Positions 29,250 to 38,720 of a DNA stretch of 64,000 bases are shown piece by piece. Position 1 is the first letter of the stretch, and every line of letters starts with the position of its first letter. The stretch is from Halomonas ventosae (GTDB lineage Bacteria; Pseudomonadota; Gammaproteobacteria; Pseudomonadales; Halomonadaceae), in contig NZ_SNWH01000006.1 of assembly GCF_004361885.1 (NCBI RefSeq), positions 1 through 64,000 of the forward strand. Direction: 5' to 3'. The notes under the pieces are model-generated. The model worked only from the letters and a program-made list of their open reading frames with translations. It did no database searches and was not told where the DNA came from. A program made the translations under genes and the position numbers.

Positions 29250-29972
29250 ATGCAACCTTCATCTCACACCCCGACGGCCAACCGCCTTGTCGATAGCTTG
29301 CCAGGTCGCGAGAGAGATCTGCTGGTGGCGTCCAGCGAAACCGTCGAGCTGGTATTCGGCGAGGTGCTCGTCGCCGCCGATGAACCTCTGTCGCACGTCT
29401 ATTTCCCGCAGACCAGCGTCATTTCACTGATCGCGAGCCTGAATGACGGCGAGCGGCTTGAGGTGGCGATGGCCGGTAGCGAAGGGATGTTCGGCGTTTC
29501 GCTGATCCTGGGCGTCGGGACATCCCCGCTACTCGCCCTGGTGCAGGGGGGCGGGTCGGCGCTGCGCATACCGGCTGCTGGCTTCCAGCACCTGTTGGCG
29601 GGGAGTCCGGTCCTGCAGGGGCTGCTCAACCGTTATCTGCATGTGCTGATGCACCAGCTGGCACGTACGGCAGCTTGTAGCCACTTTCACCCAGTGGAGG
29701 CACGACTGGCGCGTTGGCTATTGATGACCCAGGACCGAACGCACACCGAAATGCTGCATCTCACCCATGAATTCCTGGCCATGATGCTGGGAGTGAGACG
29801 CGCCGGCATCACCCTGGCGGCCATGTCCCTTCAGGGTCGGGAGCTGATCAGTTACCACCGCGGTGATATCTCGGTGATTGATCGAGCGGGTTTGATCGAG
29901 GCCTCCTGTGGCTGCTATGCAGTCGATCGAAGCATCTATCGTGGGGTCATCACCGAAGGCGAGGCACCATGA
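29250..29972 (+). CDS. Crp/Fnr-family transcriptional regulator, copy B
   Basis: A 240-residue paralogue of the gene just upstream, with the same layout: a sensor domain (HVYFPQTSVISLIASLNDGERLEVAMAGSEGMFGVS), a helix-turn-helix (HEFLAMMLGVRRAGITLAAMSLQGRELISYHRGDISVID) and a CGCYAV end. ATG at 29250 is chosen because AGGAG lies eight bases before it. The two copies differ across the sensor domain and in the recognition helix (REGVTES versus RAGITLA), so they may answer different signals or bind different sites. They look like an old tandem duplication. Confidence 0.88.
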   Translation: MQPSSHTPTANRLVDSLPGRERDLLVASSETVELVFGEVLVAADEPLSHVYFPQTSVISLIASLNDGERLEVAMAGSEGMFGVSLILGVGTSPLLALVQGGGSALRIPAAGFQHLLAGSPVLQGLLNRYLHVLMHQLARTAACSHFHPVEARLARWLLMTQDRTHTEMLHLTHEFLAMMLGVRRAGITLAAMSLQGRELISYHRGDISVIDRAGLIEASCGCYAVDRSIYRGVITEGEAP

Positions 29973-30119
29973 CGTCGTCGAGGAGTATCCCGAACGGTGC
30001 TTCAGGCATGGCCTGGCATTCGGATCAGCCAAGAGACCGACCGCAGCTTCAATAGTGGCCGAAGACGAACCGTTGCTGTCGGGTAAACCCGCCAGCAACC
30101 CGTAGCGCAGGAATTTACA

Positions 30120-30850
30120 ATGCCCGATCACAGGCAGACTCCTTTGGCTGGCGGGGCGAGAGTTTCCAGCCAGTACTCACCGACGACGTCTCCTGACAAG
30201 CGACTGTTCAATGTCGCCGAGCTTCGCTTGTTTCGCTACACGGCGGTACTGTTATCGCTGGCTGTGCTGACCTTCCTGGTCGGCATCATGGTGTGGGCAT
30301 TCGGCTGGATTCTGAATTCCTTTTACAATCTGCTGATGCCGCTCGCCATTGCCGTTGTTCTGGCACTGGTTCTTCATCCCGTGGTGGAGCTTCTCGAGAG
30401 GCGGCTTCACTTGCCGAACTTGCTGGTCATCCTGCTTATTCTGGTAGTCTTCTTTGTGGGTATCGCCGGCTTGGTCTACCTTCTCGTCCCGCTTCTTGTC
30501 AGCCAGACCGTCCAGTTGATGACCCTCTTGCCCGACACACTGGCAAACTGGGAGGAACATTTCTCCACTCACTTCCCGGGACTCAGCTCCATGATTTCCA
30601 TCAGCATGGAGAGCAGCGGTGGGGCGGAGGCCCAGCCAGCCCTGGCAGTTACGGATAACCCGGGCACGGCCATCATGTCCAATCTTGGGCTGCTGGCGGG
30701 GATAAGTTTCGTGCCCCTGTTCCTGTTCTTTACCCTGCTCTCGTGATTATTTCTTTGTTCTTCTGGGGCGCGGCCCTGGATGGCATCATCGGCATGATAC
30801 TTGCGGTTCCCTTGACGGCATTCTTCGTCCGAGCTCAAGGCCAGCCTGAG
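30120..30850 (+). pseudogene. Internally deleted AI-2E-family permease
   Basis: The first frame (30120-30746) encodes the N-terminal 208 residues of an AI-2E/PerM/TqsA-type membrane protein, ending in [10 protein letters not shown]. The C-terminal end of the same family ([27 protein letters not shown]) follows at once in another frame from about 30740. Roughly 100 or more residues that normally lie between are missing, so a deletion has joined the two ends out of frame. The short product would lack the conserved pore region. A complete family member lies at 34201-35301. Confidence 0.72.
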
Positions 30851-31161
30851 GTATTCGTTGAGCAGCCGGGATGTCAGGACTTGAGAAAGGCAGGCCGCCG
30901 TCGGTGCGCTAACACACCGATGCCATCGATACCGCGAATCGCCTCGAGCCGACCGCATAGCACGAGCCAGGCCTCTCGGCCCGCACTTTTCTGATCCGCA
31001 ACGAACCATCGCCGGCCAATCTGGTCTAGAATGTCATTGGGTCGGCCATCGCGAGAGACGCAGCGGTTGACCCTCTGGCGTGTCGCCCCGTGCGGAGAGC
31101 ACGAGCGGTGGCACCTGGTGTAACGCAGGGGGAGCCCCTGCCGGTCACAGTGGTAGACACG
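30851..31161. other. Gene-poor stretch between the broken permease and nadA
   Basis: About 310 bp. It contains the eroded 3' end of the permease and presumably the nadA promoter. On the minus strand a short readable stretch ([19 protein letters not shown]) could be a gene remnant but matches nothing I recognise. No RNA gene or repeat was seen. Confidence 0.35.
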
Positions 31162-32193
31162 ATGACGATCATGATTTCCCGTGCCGATCTGCGCGAGCAG
31201 CTCGCACGCACCTACTGCCCCACCCGCATTCCCGCCGAGGATGAAGCGCGCATCGAGGAGATCAAGCGTCTGCTCGAGGTCCACAATGCCGTCCTGGTGG
31301 CGCACTACTATACCGACGATGCGATCCAGCAGCTGGCCGAGGAAACCGGCGGCTGCGTGGCTGACTCCCTGGAGATGGCCCGCTTCGGCGCCCGCCACGA
31401 GGCCGATACCCTGGTGGTGGCTGGCGTGCGCTTCATGGGCGAGACCGCCAAGATCCTCTCGCCGGAGAAGCGGGTGCTGATGCCCACCCTGGAGGCCACC
31501 TGCTCGCTGGACGTGGGCTGCCCGGCCGACGAGTTCGCGGCTTTCTGCGACGCCCATCCCGAGCGCACCGTGGTGGTCTATGCCAATACCTCCGCGGCAG
31601 TGAAGGCACGGGCCGACTGGGTGGTGACCTCCTCGATCGCCGTGGACGTGATCGAGCACCTGCAGGCGCGCGGCGAGAAGATCCTGTGGGCCCCGGACAA
31701 GCACCTGGGAGGCTACATCCAAAAGCAGACCGGTGCCGACATGCTGCTGTGGGATGGCGCCTGCATCGTCCACGAGGAGTTCAAGGCCCAGGGTGTGGAG
31801 GACCTCAAGGGGCTTTATCCCGATGCCGCGGTGCTGGTGCACCCGGAGTCGCCGGCCGCGGTGGTCGAACTGGCCGATGTGGCGGGCTCCACCTCCCAGC
31901 TGATCAAGGCGGCGAAGGAGCTGCCCCACGACAAGCTGATCGTGGCCACCGATCGCGGCATTTTCTTCAAGATGCAACAGGCGGTGCCGGAGAAGACGCT
32001 GTTCGAGGCGCCCACCGCCGGCAACGGCGCGACCTGCAAGAGCTGTGCCCACTGCCCGTGGATGGCGATGAACGCCCTGGACAACCTGGCGGGCACCCTG
32101 CGCGACGGCTCGGGCGAGATCGTCGTCGATGACACCCTGCGCCAGGCGGCCCTCAAGCCCCTTGAGCGGATGCTCAACTTCCAGAAGTCATAG
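31162..32193 (+). CDS. nadA: Quinolinate synthase
   Basis: A 343-residue [4Fe-4S] enzyme that condenses iminoaspartate with dihydroxyacetone phosphate to give quinolinate, the first committed NAD precursor. Motifs are [51 protein letters not shown] and the C-terminal [14 protein letters not shown] with cluster cysteines. The start is placed at ATG 31162; an in-frame ATG nine bases later is equally possible, and upstream extension lacks conservation. The partner nadC lies at 40894, not adjacent. A clear terminator follows. Confidence 0.96.
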   Translation: MTIMISRADLREQLARTYCPTRIPAEDEARIEEIKRLLEVHNAVLVAHYYTDDAIQQLAEETGGCVADSLEMARFGARHEADTLVVAGVRFMGETAKILSPEKRVLMPTLEATCSLDVGCPADEFAAFCDAHPERTVVVYANTSAAVKARADWVVTSSIAVDVIEHLQARGEKILWAPDKHLGGYIQKQTGADMLLWDGACIVHEEFKAQGVEDLKGLYPDAAVLVHPESPAAVVELADVAGSTSQLIKAAKELPHDKLIVATDRGIFFKMQQAVPEKTLFEAPTAGNGATCKSCAHCPWMAMNALDNLAGTLRDGSGEIVVDDTLRQAALKPLERMLNFQKS

Positions 32194-32230
32194 CGCCGAT
32201 CTGACAGTGTCGAGCTACAAGCGCCGAGCT

Positions 32231-32271
32231 AGAAACCCCCGAAGGCTGAGGCCTCCGGGGGTTTCTTTTTT
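32231..32271 (+). terminator. Rho-independent terminator of nadA
   Basis: AGAAACCCCCG pairs with CGGGGGTTTCT around a GC-rich inner loop and is followed by T6. It also lies at the 3' end of the convergent protease gene. Confidence 0.92.
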
Positions 32272-32310
32272 GCTGCGGGTGATTTCACGCTGTTGGCTTG
32301 CAGCCTGCTG

Positions 32311-33813
32311 CTAAAACGTCTCCAGCGTCTCCCGGTAGCCGATGAAGGCCTCGCGTCGCTGGGCGATACGGTTGGCGGCGACGCTATCGCCCTCGCGCTC
32401 GGCCACGTCCTTCGCTACCTCGAGCTGGCCGATGGCGCGATCGATGTGGCCGGTAAGCTGCAGCTGCTCGGCACGCGCCAGGTGTCCCCAGGCCTCGCGA
32501 CCACTGCGGCCGGCGGCCTCGGCGAGCAGGGTGAACACCTGCGGGTCCTCGGGTCGGGCCTCGGCCAGGGCGCTCAGCACACGGTAGGCCTCGTCGGGAT
32601 CACGCTGCAGCAAGGCCTCGCCGAGCAGCCGGTTGGCCAGCGAATAATCCGGCATCAGGCGCAGCTGACGACGACTGCGCGCGATCGCCTCGTCGATGCG
32701 TCCGGCCTCGAGGGCGACCTGAGTCGCCGAGGCCGGCAGCATCGCCAGGTCGGGTTGTGACTGCGCCAGGGCGTCGAGTTCATGCAGCGCCCTGTCGGTG
32801 TGGCCGGCCTGGGCATCGATCAGGGCGGCTAAGTAGCGTCGGGCTGCCGCCGGTGCCTCGTCCTGGGCCAGGCGAGTACTGGCCTGCTGCGGGTCACGCT
32901 CATGGATTGCCAGCAGTGCTCGAGCCCGCACCAGCTGGTAGTGGAGGTTCTCGTTACGCGAGCCTGCCACGGAGATCTGAGCGGCGCGTGCCTGGGTATC
33001 GCTGATGCGCGACTCGGTCACCGGGTGGGTGAGCAGGAATTCCGGGGGTGAGCCCCCCTGCAGGCTTGCCATGCGCTGCATGGCGCGGAACATCCCTACC
33101 ATGGCCTGCGGGTCGTAGCCGGCCTCTGCCATGGCCTGCAGCCCCACACGGTCGGCCTCCTGCTCATAACGTCGCGAATAGCTCAGCTGATCCTGGATGA
33201 AGGCCGCCTGGGAGCCCATGGCGGCGGCAAGCCCGGCATTACCGCCACCTCCGGCGGCGATCAGCATGCCGGCGAGCATGGCCGCTACCGTGGGGATCTG
33301 CGTCTGCTCGGCGCGGGCCTGGCCGCGGGCATAGTGGCGCTGGGAGAGATGGCCGAGCTCATGGGCGACCACCGAGGCCAATTCAGCCTCGCCCTCGGCG
33401 AAGGCGAACAGGCCCGCATTGACACCGATCACGCCACCAGGCACGGCGAAGGCATTGAGCTGGCGGCTCGCCACCAGCGTCACCACGGGGTGGACATCGG
33501 TCAGGCCGCTGTAAGGCAGCAACCGAGCCACCAACGTCTCCATATAGTCCTGTGCGATGGGATCCTGCCATTGGGGGACGTGGGCACGAAATTGGCGCAG
33601 CCAGGCGCGTCCCAGGCGGATCTCTTGCCCACTGATGGCCTGGCTCCCCTGGCGGCTAAGGCTGGGCAGCCCGAAGTCGCCTCCTGTCTCGCTCGTCGGG
33701 CTTCGTGTCAGCCCGGGTGCCTCATAGCGGTTGGGGGCCTGGGCCTGGGCCGGCAGAGCAAGCACCAGGCTCAGGGCACTGGCAATGAGGCAGGTTCCGG
33801 TTCGATGCAGCAT
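32311..33813 (-). CDS. bepA: Periplasmic M48 metalloprotease with TPR domain (BepA/YfgC-like)
   Basis: A 500-residue secreted protein. A signal peptide (about 1-25, ending AQAQA) is followed by an M48 zinc-peptidase domain with HELGH in ELASVVAHELGHLSQRHYARGQ and the downstream EADRVGLQAMAEAG, then TPR-like helical repeats to the end. In E. coli BepA helps assemble LptD or degrades misfolded outer-membrane proteins. The ATG at 33813 is supported by GAGGA just upstream. Alternative: another M48 family member with TPRs, since LoiP and YcaL lack them. Confidence 0.9.
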   Translation of the reverse strand: MLHRTGTCLIASALSLVLALPAQAQAPNRYEAPGLTRSPTSETGGDFGLPSLSRQGSQAISGQEIRLGRAWLRQFRAHVPQWQDPIAQDYMETLVARLLPYSGLTDVHPVVTLVASRQLNAFAVPGGVIGVNAGLFAFAEGEAELASVVAHELGHLSQRHYARGQARAEQTQIPTVAAMLAGMLIAAGGGGNAGLAAAMGSQAAFIQDQLSYSRRYEQEADRVGLQAMAEAGYDPQAMVGMFRAMQRMASLQGGSPPEFLLTHPVTESRISDTQARAAQISVAGSRNENLHYQLVRARALLAIHERDPQQASTRLAQDEAPAAARRYLAALIDAQAGHTDRALHELDALAQSQPDLAMLPASATQVALEAGRIDEAIARSRRQLRLMPDYSLANRLLGEALLQRDPDEAYRVLSALAEARPEDPQVFTLLAEAAGRSGREAWGHLARAEQLQLTGHIDRAIGQLEVAKDVAEREGDSVAANRIAQRREAFIGYRETLETF

Positions 33814-33955
33814 GGCCGTCCTCGTCAGGGAGAGAGCGCAAAAGGGAGTATCCAGATGTGACATTGATTCGGCCTGCAAAGTGCCTTTAAATCGCAGTGA
33901 ATTGCGTGTCGTCCTGCGGGCCGGCACCTGCCACTGCATTTTCCCGGGAGACACC

Positions 33956-34204
33956 ATGGCGCTGCAACCTGATGACCTGCTCGATGCCCGCGGTCTTCCC
34001 TGCCCCTTGCCACTGCTCAAGGCCAAGCAGGCACTGTCACAGCTGGCGCCTGGCCAGTTGCTGGAGATCATAGCCACCGATGCGGGTTCCTGGCGCGACT
34101 TCGAGACCTTCGTGGCCCAGAGCACACACGAGATGCCGGCCAGGGAAGAGCGCGGCGATGTCTACCATTACTGGATCCGCAAGGGCGAAGGGCGGCCTTC
34201 ATGA
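33956..34204 (+). CDS. TusA/SirA-like sulfur-carrier protein
   Basis: An 82-residue protein of the TusA/YeeD/YedF family. The sulfur-carrying Cys is in LDARGLPCPLPLLKAKQAL (CPxP motif), followed by a GQLLEIIATDAGSWRDF core. It may pass sulfur in tRNA thiolation or other sulfur traffic; which paralogue it is cannot be told. GGGAG precedes the ATG. It overlaps the downstream permease gene by four bases (ATGA), a pairing that suggests linked function. Confidence 0.87.
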   Translation: MALQPDDLLDARGLPCPLPLLKAKQALSQLAPGQLLEIIATDAGSWRDFETFVAQSTHEMPAREERGDVYHYWIRKGEGRPS

Positions 34205-35301
34205 GCCTGAGATCGGTCTTCAGGCGCTGGATGGATCACTACTTCTCGGATGAGGAGGCGGTGATCCTGCTGGTGGTGCTAGTGCTGGGCTTCACTGCGG
34301 TCATTCTCTTCGGGCGCATGCTGGCACCATTTCTTATCGCCCTGGTGGTGGCCTTCTTGCTGCAGGGCCCCGTGAGCTGGATGGAACGGCACAGGATCCC
34401 GCGACTATTGTCGGTACTCGTGGTGTTCCTCGCCTTCATCGGGGTGTTGCTGGCCCTGGCCTTCATCCTGATGCCCTTGATCTGGAACCAGTTGGTGGGG
34501 CTGGTCCAGGAAGCGCCGCGCATGTTCGCCAGCGTTCAAAAGTTGCTGGATGACCTCCAGGCCCGCTATCCCAATCTGGTTACCCCCGACCAGATGCAGA
34601 ACTGGATCAACGTGGCCGGCCGCCAGGTGACGCAGCTTGGCCAGCGCGCCCTAACCCTGTCGCTGGCGTCGCTGGGCAACGTCCTGACATTGATCGTTTA
34701 CCTGATCCTGGTACCGATCCTGGTGTTCTTCATGCTCAAGGATCGCGATCGGTTGGTAAGCTTCATCACCTCGCTGTTGCCTCAGCGCCGGGAATTGATG
34801 AATCGCATCTGGGAGGAGATGGACGACCAGATCGCCAACTACGTGCGCGGCAAGTTCGTGGAGATCATCATCGTCGGTAGCGTGGCCTTCTTCACCTTCG
34901 CCTACTTCGGGCTCCCCTACACGGCCTTGCTGGCGGTGGTGGTGGGCCTGTCCGTGCTGGTGCCCTACATTGGTGCGGCGGTGACCACCCTGCCGGTGGC
35001 GGCGGTGGCTGGCTTTCATTTCGGCCTGACCGACGACTTCGTCTATGTGCTGGTCGCCTATGCTGTGCTGCAGGCGCTGGACGGCAACGTCCTGTCGCCG
35101 ATCCTGTTCTCTGAGGCGGTCAACATCCACCCGGTATCGATCATCCTGGCGATCCTCTTCTTCGGCGGGATCTGGGGCTTTTGGGGCGTCTTTTTCGCCA
35201 TCCCCCTGGCGACCCTGCTCAAGGCGCTGGTCTATGCCTGGCCGCGAGGCATCAAGCAGCGCTACCGCCAGGAGTCGGGCGAGACCGCCGTCGAGACGTG
35301 A
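34201..35301 (+). CDS. AI-2E-family permease (PerM-like)
   Basis: A 366-residue membrane protein with about seven to eight hydrophobic segments and the family's conserved C-terminal half: NYVRGKFVEIIIVGSVAFFTFAYFGLPY, LVPYIGAAVTTLP, LDGNVLSPILFSEAVNIHPVSIILAILFFGGIWGFWGVFFAIPLATLLKAL. Members include PerM, TqsA and Na+/H+ antiporters; substrate is unknown here. Translationally coupled to the TusA-like gene. Convergent with bcp. Confidence 0.88.
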   Translation: MSLRSVFRRWMDHYFSDEEAVILLVVLVLGFTAVILFGRMLAPFLIALVVAFLLQGPVSWMERHRIPRLLSVLVVFLAFIGVLLALAFILMPLIWNQLVGLVQEAPRMFASVQKLLDDLQARYPNLVTPDQMQNWINVAGRQVTQLGQRALTLSLASLGNVLTLIVYLILVPILVFFMLKDRDRLVSFITSLLPQRRELMNRIWEEMDDQIANYVRGKFVEIIIVGSVAFFTFAYFGLPYTALLAVVVGLSVLVPYIGAAVTTLPVAAVAGFHFGLTDDFVYVLVAYAVLQALDGNVLSPILFSEAVNIHPVSIILAILFFGGIWGFWGVFFAIPLATLLKALVYAWPRGIKQRYRQESGETAVET

Positions 35302-35335
35302 TCCCCCAGCGCGAACAACCGCTGCGCGGCGCCAC

Positions 35336-35350
35336 GCCCGGCGACCGGGC
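35336..35350. terminator. Short GC hairpin between convergent permease and bcp genes
   Basis: GCCCGG-CGA-CCGGGC is a perfect 6-bp stem in the gap between the two convergent stop codons. There is no T run, so termination activity is uncertain. Confidence 0.3.
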
Positions 35351-35352
35351 AT

Positions 35353-35826
35353 TCAGCCGGCATGCAGGGCCTGGGCAGCCTCCAGTACCTCCTGGGCGTG
35401 GCCCTTGACCTTGACGCCGCGCCATTCGCGGGCGAGCTTGCCGTCGGCATCGATCAGGAAGGTGCTGCGCTCGATTCCCAGGTGCTCCTTTCCGTAGAGC
35501 TTCTTCGGCTTGATGACGTCGAACAGCCGGCACAGCGACTCATCCTTGTCCGAGATCAGCGCAAAGTTGAAGCCCTGCTTGGCCTTGAAGTTCTCCTGGG
35601 CGCGGAGGCCATCCCGGGAGACGCCGAGAATCACGGTATTGGCGGCATCGAAGGCCGCCTTGCGGTCGCGGAAGTCGCCGCCCTCGGTGGTGCATCCGGG
35701 GGTGCTGGCCTTGGGGTAGAAGTAGACCACCACGTGTTTCCCCTTCAGCCCGGAGAGCGTGACGCTGGTGTCGCCGGTGGCAGTGGCGGTGAAGTCCGGA
35801 ACGGGCTCGCCGAGGGTGACGCTCAT
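35353..35826 (-). CDS. bcp: Thiol peroxidase of the Bcp/PrxQ family
   Basis: A 157-residue peroxiredoxin that reduces hydrogen peroxide and organic peroxides. The peroxidatic Cys45 is in STPGCTTEGGDFRD. The resolving Cys that often sits five residues later in Bcp proteins is Gly50 here; another Cys lies at 99, so the enzyme may use a partner thiol (1-Cys mechanism) or that distant residue. The ATG has AGGAG seven bases upstream. Confidence 0.93.
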   Translation of the reverse strand: MSVTLGEPVPDFTATATGDTSVTLSGLKGKHVVVYFYPKASTPGCTTEGGDFRDRKAAFDAANTVILGVSRDGLRAQENFKAKQGFNFALISDKDESLCRLFDVIKPKKLYGKEHLGIERSTFLIDADGKLAREWRGVKVKGHAQEVLEAAQALHAG

Positions 35827-35987
35827 GTTGATGCTCCTGGTAAAGATGATGAAGGAAAGAGTGCCGATTACACGCAATCCTTGGCGGACTGTAAAGTCGT
35901 CGCTGTACAGGCTCTCGAGGCCTGAGTACCATTTGGCCCCTGACACGCGAAGCCGCGAATACAGGCGAATCGAGAGGTAGTGAGAGG

Positions 35988-36872
35988 ATGATCACTGGCA
36001 GTATTGTCGCGCTGGCGACGCCGATGAAGGTCAACGGCGATATCGACTGGGAGGCCCTGCGTCGCCTGGTGCATTTCCACCTTGATAATGGCACCGATGC
36101 GATTGTCGCGGCCGGGACCACCGGTGAGCCGACCACCATGTCGTTTGCCGAGCATTTCGATGTCATCCGCACGGTGGTCGAGGAGGTGAATGGGCGCATT
36201 CCGGTCATCGCCGGCACAGGCTCCAACAACACCACCGAGGCGGTGGAATTGGCCCGCTATGCCAGCGAGGTGGGGGCGGACTGCTGCTTGACCGTGGCGC
36301 CCTACTACAACAAGCCCACCCAGGAGGGGCTCTACCGGCACTTCAAGGCCATCGCCGAGAGCAGCGACCTGCCGGTGATTCTCTACAATGTGCCGGGGCG
36401 CACCTGCTCGGACATCTACAACGAGACCGTGCTGCGTCTGGCCGAGGTCGACAAGATCATCGGCCTCAAGGATGCCACCGGCAACCTGGAGCGTGGTGAA
36501 GATCTGATCGCGCGTCTCAAGGGCAGCGGCTTCATGCTCTACTCCGGGGATGATGCCACCGCCTGCGACTTCATGCTGATGGGCGGCCATGGCGACATCT
36601 CGGTGACGGCCAACGTGGCTCCCAAGGCCATGCATGAGCTGTGCAGCGCCGCCGTGACCGGAGGGGCCGATCGAGCTCACCAGATCAACACCCGCCTGAT
36701 GCCGCTGCACACCAACCTGGGAATCGAGTCCAACCCCATTCCGGTGAAGTGGGCGCTGTATCGCATGGGCTACATCGCGCCCGGCATCCGACTGCCGCTG
36801 ACCTGGCTCTCCGAGAAGTACCACTCCACTGTCAGCGAGGCCATGCAGCTGGCAGGGCTGATCGACGATTGA
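35988..36872 (+). CDS. dapA: 4-hydroxy-tetrahydrodipicolinate synthase
   Basis: A 294-residue TIM-barrel aldolase at the branch into lysine and diaminopimelate synthesis; it joins pyruvate and aspartate semialdehyde. Seen: [26 protein letters not shown], the tyrosine/arginine region [13 protein letters not shown], and the Schiff-base Lys in [11 protein letters not shown]. Full length. bamC follows 46 bp downstream, the usual proteobacterial order. Confidence 0.97.
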   Translation: MITGSIVALATPMKVNGDIDWEALRRLVHFHLDNGTDAIVAAGTTGEPTTMSFAEHFDVIRTVVEEVNGRIPVIAGTGSNNTTEAVELARYASEVGADCCLTVAPYYNKPTQEGLYRHFKAIAESSDLPVILYNVPGRTCSDIYNETVLRLAEVDKIIGLKDATGNLERGEDLIARLKGSGFMLYSGDDATACDFMLMGGHGDISVTANVAPKAMHELCSAAVTGGADRAHQINTRLMPLHTNLGIESNPIPVKWALYRMGYIAPGIRLPLTWLSEKYHSTVSEAMQLAGLIDD

Positions 36873-36918
36873 GGGTGCCTGGCACTGGCTCTCGCACAAC
36901 TCTTGGCAAGGTGGACGC

Positions 36919-37887
36919 ATGAACTCTGCGCTGAAATGGATGCCGCTGGTCGCGGTGATCGCTCTGGCCACGGCCGGCTGTGGTCGTGATGGCTTCTACC
37001 ATGATCGCAACCTTGACTATAACGAGGCCGAGGAGAATGCCCCCTTGGTGCTGCCGGAAGGCCGCGATGCCGAACGCTATCGTGATGCTATGCCGGTGCC
37101 CGAGGTGGGCGGCACCCGTCCCGCCGAGGAGGGCGTGGTCGAGGCGCCGCTGCCCCAGGCCCTGTCGCCCGGGCGGGCCAGAGAGCGGGGCTACGTCGAG
37201 CGTCGTGCGATCGGCGACCAGCGCTGGCTGGTGGTCGGCGCCGAGCCGGCCACCGTCTGGACCGAGCTCGAGCGTTTCGTGCAGCGCCGTGGTTTGACTG
37301 TCACGGCCCGCGACTCGCGCCGTGGCGTCCTGGAAACCGACCAAGCCAGGTTCATTATCCGCCCGGCGCTGCGCAGCGGCGACAGCGAGATACACTGTGA
37401 GCAGGGCGGCGCCTCTCAGCCGGCCTGCCTGACCGCGCTGGAGCGCCACTTCGAGGCGCGCAACATAGCGTCGAGCGCCGCTTCGTTGGCCGCTCAGCGG
37501 CCCGATACGCAAGCACCGGCCCGATTCGAGCAGCGTGGCGATGACTGGCAGGTCGTTCTGCCCTTTGCGGCGGACCGCCTGTGGGCCGAGCTCAGCCACC
37601 AGCTGGAGCGCGATTTTGCCGTGCAGGGGCGTCGTGAGCTGCTCGAGCGCGATCCAGCCTCGCGCAGCTTCCTGGTAAGCTATCTGACCCGGAGCGATCG
37701 CGAGCGCGGTTTCTGGCGCTCGCTGGCGACCCTCAATCTGGGTGAGGAGCCGCAGCAGGTGCGCCTGGTGCTGGAGGCCCAGGGCCCCGAGCAGACCGTG
37801 CTCAAGGCCCGCAGCAGCAGGGGAGAAGAGCTTTCCAGCGAGGACCAGCGTGAGCTGCTCGAGCGGGTAGCGAGCCTGCTGCACTGA
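36919..37887 (+). CDS. bamC: Outer membrane assembly lipoprotein BamC
   Basis: A 322-residue lipoprotein. The signal ends in a lipobox, LATAGC, with the lipidated Cys at about 21, followed by an acidic, disordered N-terminal segment like the one BamC uses to bind BamD. Two helix-grip domains follow (about 95-200 and 205-320). It is part of the BAM complex that inserts beta-barrel proteins. Placement after dapA supports the name. Its stop overlaps the next start by one base (TGATG). Confidence 0.9.
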   Translation: MNSALKWMPLVAVIALATAGCGRDGFYHDRNLDYNEAEENAPLVLPEGRDAERYRDAMPVPEVGGTRPAEEGVVEAPLPQALSPGRARERGYVERRAIGDQRWLVVGAEPATVWTELERFVQRRGLTVTARDSRRGVLETDQARFIIRPALRSGDSEIHCEQGGASQPACLTALERHFEARNIASSAASLAAQRPDTQAPARFEQRGDDWQVVLPFAADRLWAELSHQLERDFAVQGRRELLERDPASRSFLVSYLTRSDRERGFWRSLATLNLGEEPQQVRLVLEAQGPEQTVLKARSSRGEELSSEDQRELLERVASLLH

Positions 37888-38681
37888 TGAGCGGCAAGGT
37901 GCCGGAGGGCCGCGGGCGCCTCTCCTTCGCCTCCCTGGGCAGCGGCAGCAAGGGCAACGCGACCCTGGTCAGCGATGGTGAAACCCATCTGCTAGTCGAT
38001 TGCGGCTTTACCCTGCGCGAGGCCGAGCGTCGCCTGGCCGGCCTGGGGCTGCATCCGCGCCAGCTCGACGCCCTGCTGGTGACCCATGAGCATGGCGACC
38101 ATGGGCGTGGCGTCGGCCCCCTGGCGCGGCGCCATGGCCTACCGGTCTACCTGACGCCGGGCACCTGGCTGTCGGGTCGGTTCGGTGAACTGCCGCTCCG
38201 CCATTGGATCACCCCCCAGGCCCGGTTTGCGGTCAAGGGGCTTACCATCGATCCCGTCACCGTGCCCCACGACGCCCGGGAGCCGGTGCAGTTTCGCATC
38301 ACCGCCGGCAAGCGATGCCTGGGCCTGCTTACCGACCTGGGGCATCCCAGCGCACATGTGATCGAGGTCTTTGCCGGCTGCGACGGTCTGGTGCTGGAGT
38401 GCAACCACGATTCGCGGATGCTTGCCGAGGGACCCTATCCGGCGAGCCTCAAGCGACGGGTGGGCGGCGACTGGGGTCACCTGGCCAACGGCCAGGCGGC
38501 GTGGCTGTTGGCTCGGCTGGGGCTCGATCGCCTGCAGCGCATCGTCTGCTCTCACCTCTCCGACCACAACAATCGCCCCGAGCTGGCCCTAGAGGCCCTG
38601 GTGCCGCTGCTCGACGGCGACGCATCCCGGCTGAAGGTCGCGACCCAGGACGCTGGCCTGGGCTGGCAGACCCTCGACTGA
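37887..38681 (+). CDS. Metallo-beta-lactamase-fold hydrolase (YycJ-like)
   Basis: A 264-residue MBL-fold protein. It begins LSFASLGSGSKGNATLVS, typical of the YycJ/WalJ group, and has the metal motif THEHGDHGRGVG, a later LLTDLGHPS and the C-terminal His in VCSHLSDHNNRPE. Relatives in Firmicutes act as exonucleases in repair or cell-wall signalling, but the proteobacterial branch is not characterised. It is coupled to bamC and followed 39 bp later by purC. Confidence 0.88.
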   Translation: MSGKVPEGRGRLSFASLGSGSKGNATLVSDGETHLLVDCGFTLREAERRLAGLGLHPRQLDALLVTHEHGDHGRGVGPLARRHGLPVYLTPGTWLSGRFGELPLRHWITPQARFAVKGLTIDPVTVPHDAREPVQFRITAGKRCLGLLTDLGHPSAHVIEVFAGCDGLVLECNHDSRMLAEGPYPASLKRRVGGDWGHLANGQAAWLLARLGLDRLQRIVCSHLSDHNNRPELALEALVPLLDGDASRLKVATQDAGLGWQTLD

Positions 38682-38720
38682 ACGTCCATCTGACTCGTAC
38701 CGTGCCCCTGGAGGCTCCCC

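Noticed and set aside
30874..31060. Minus-strand gene fragment near nadA
   Set aside because: It reads as a plausible peptide, but without a start or a recognisable family, and it is continuous with the antisense shadow of nadA.
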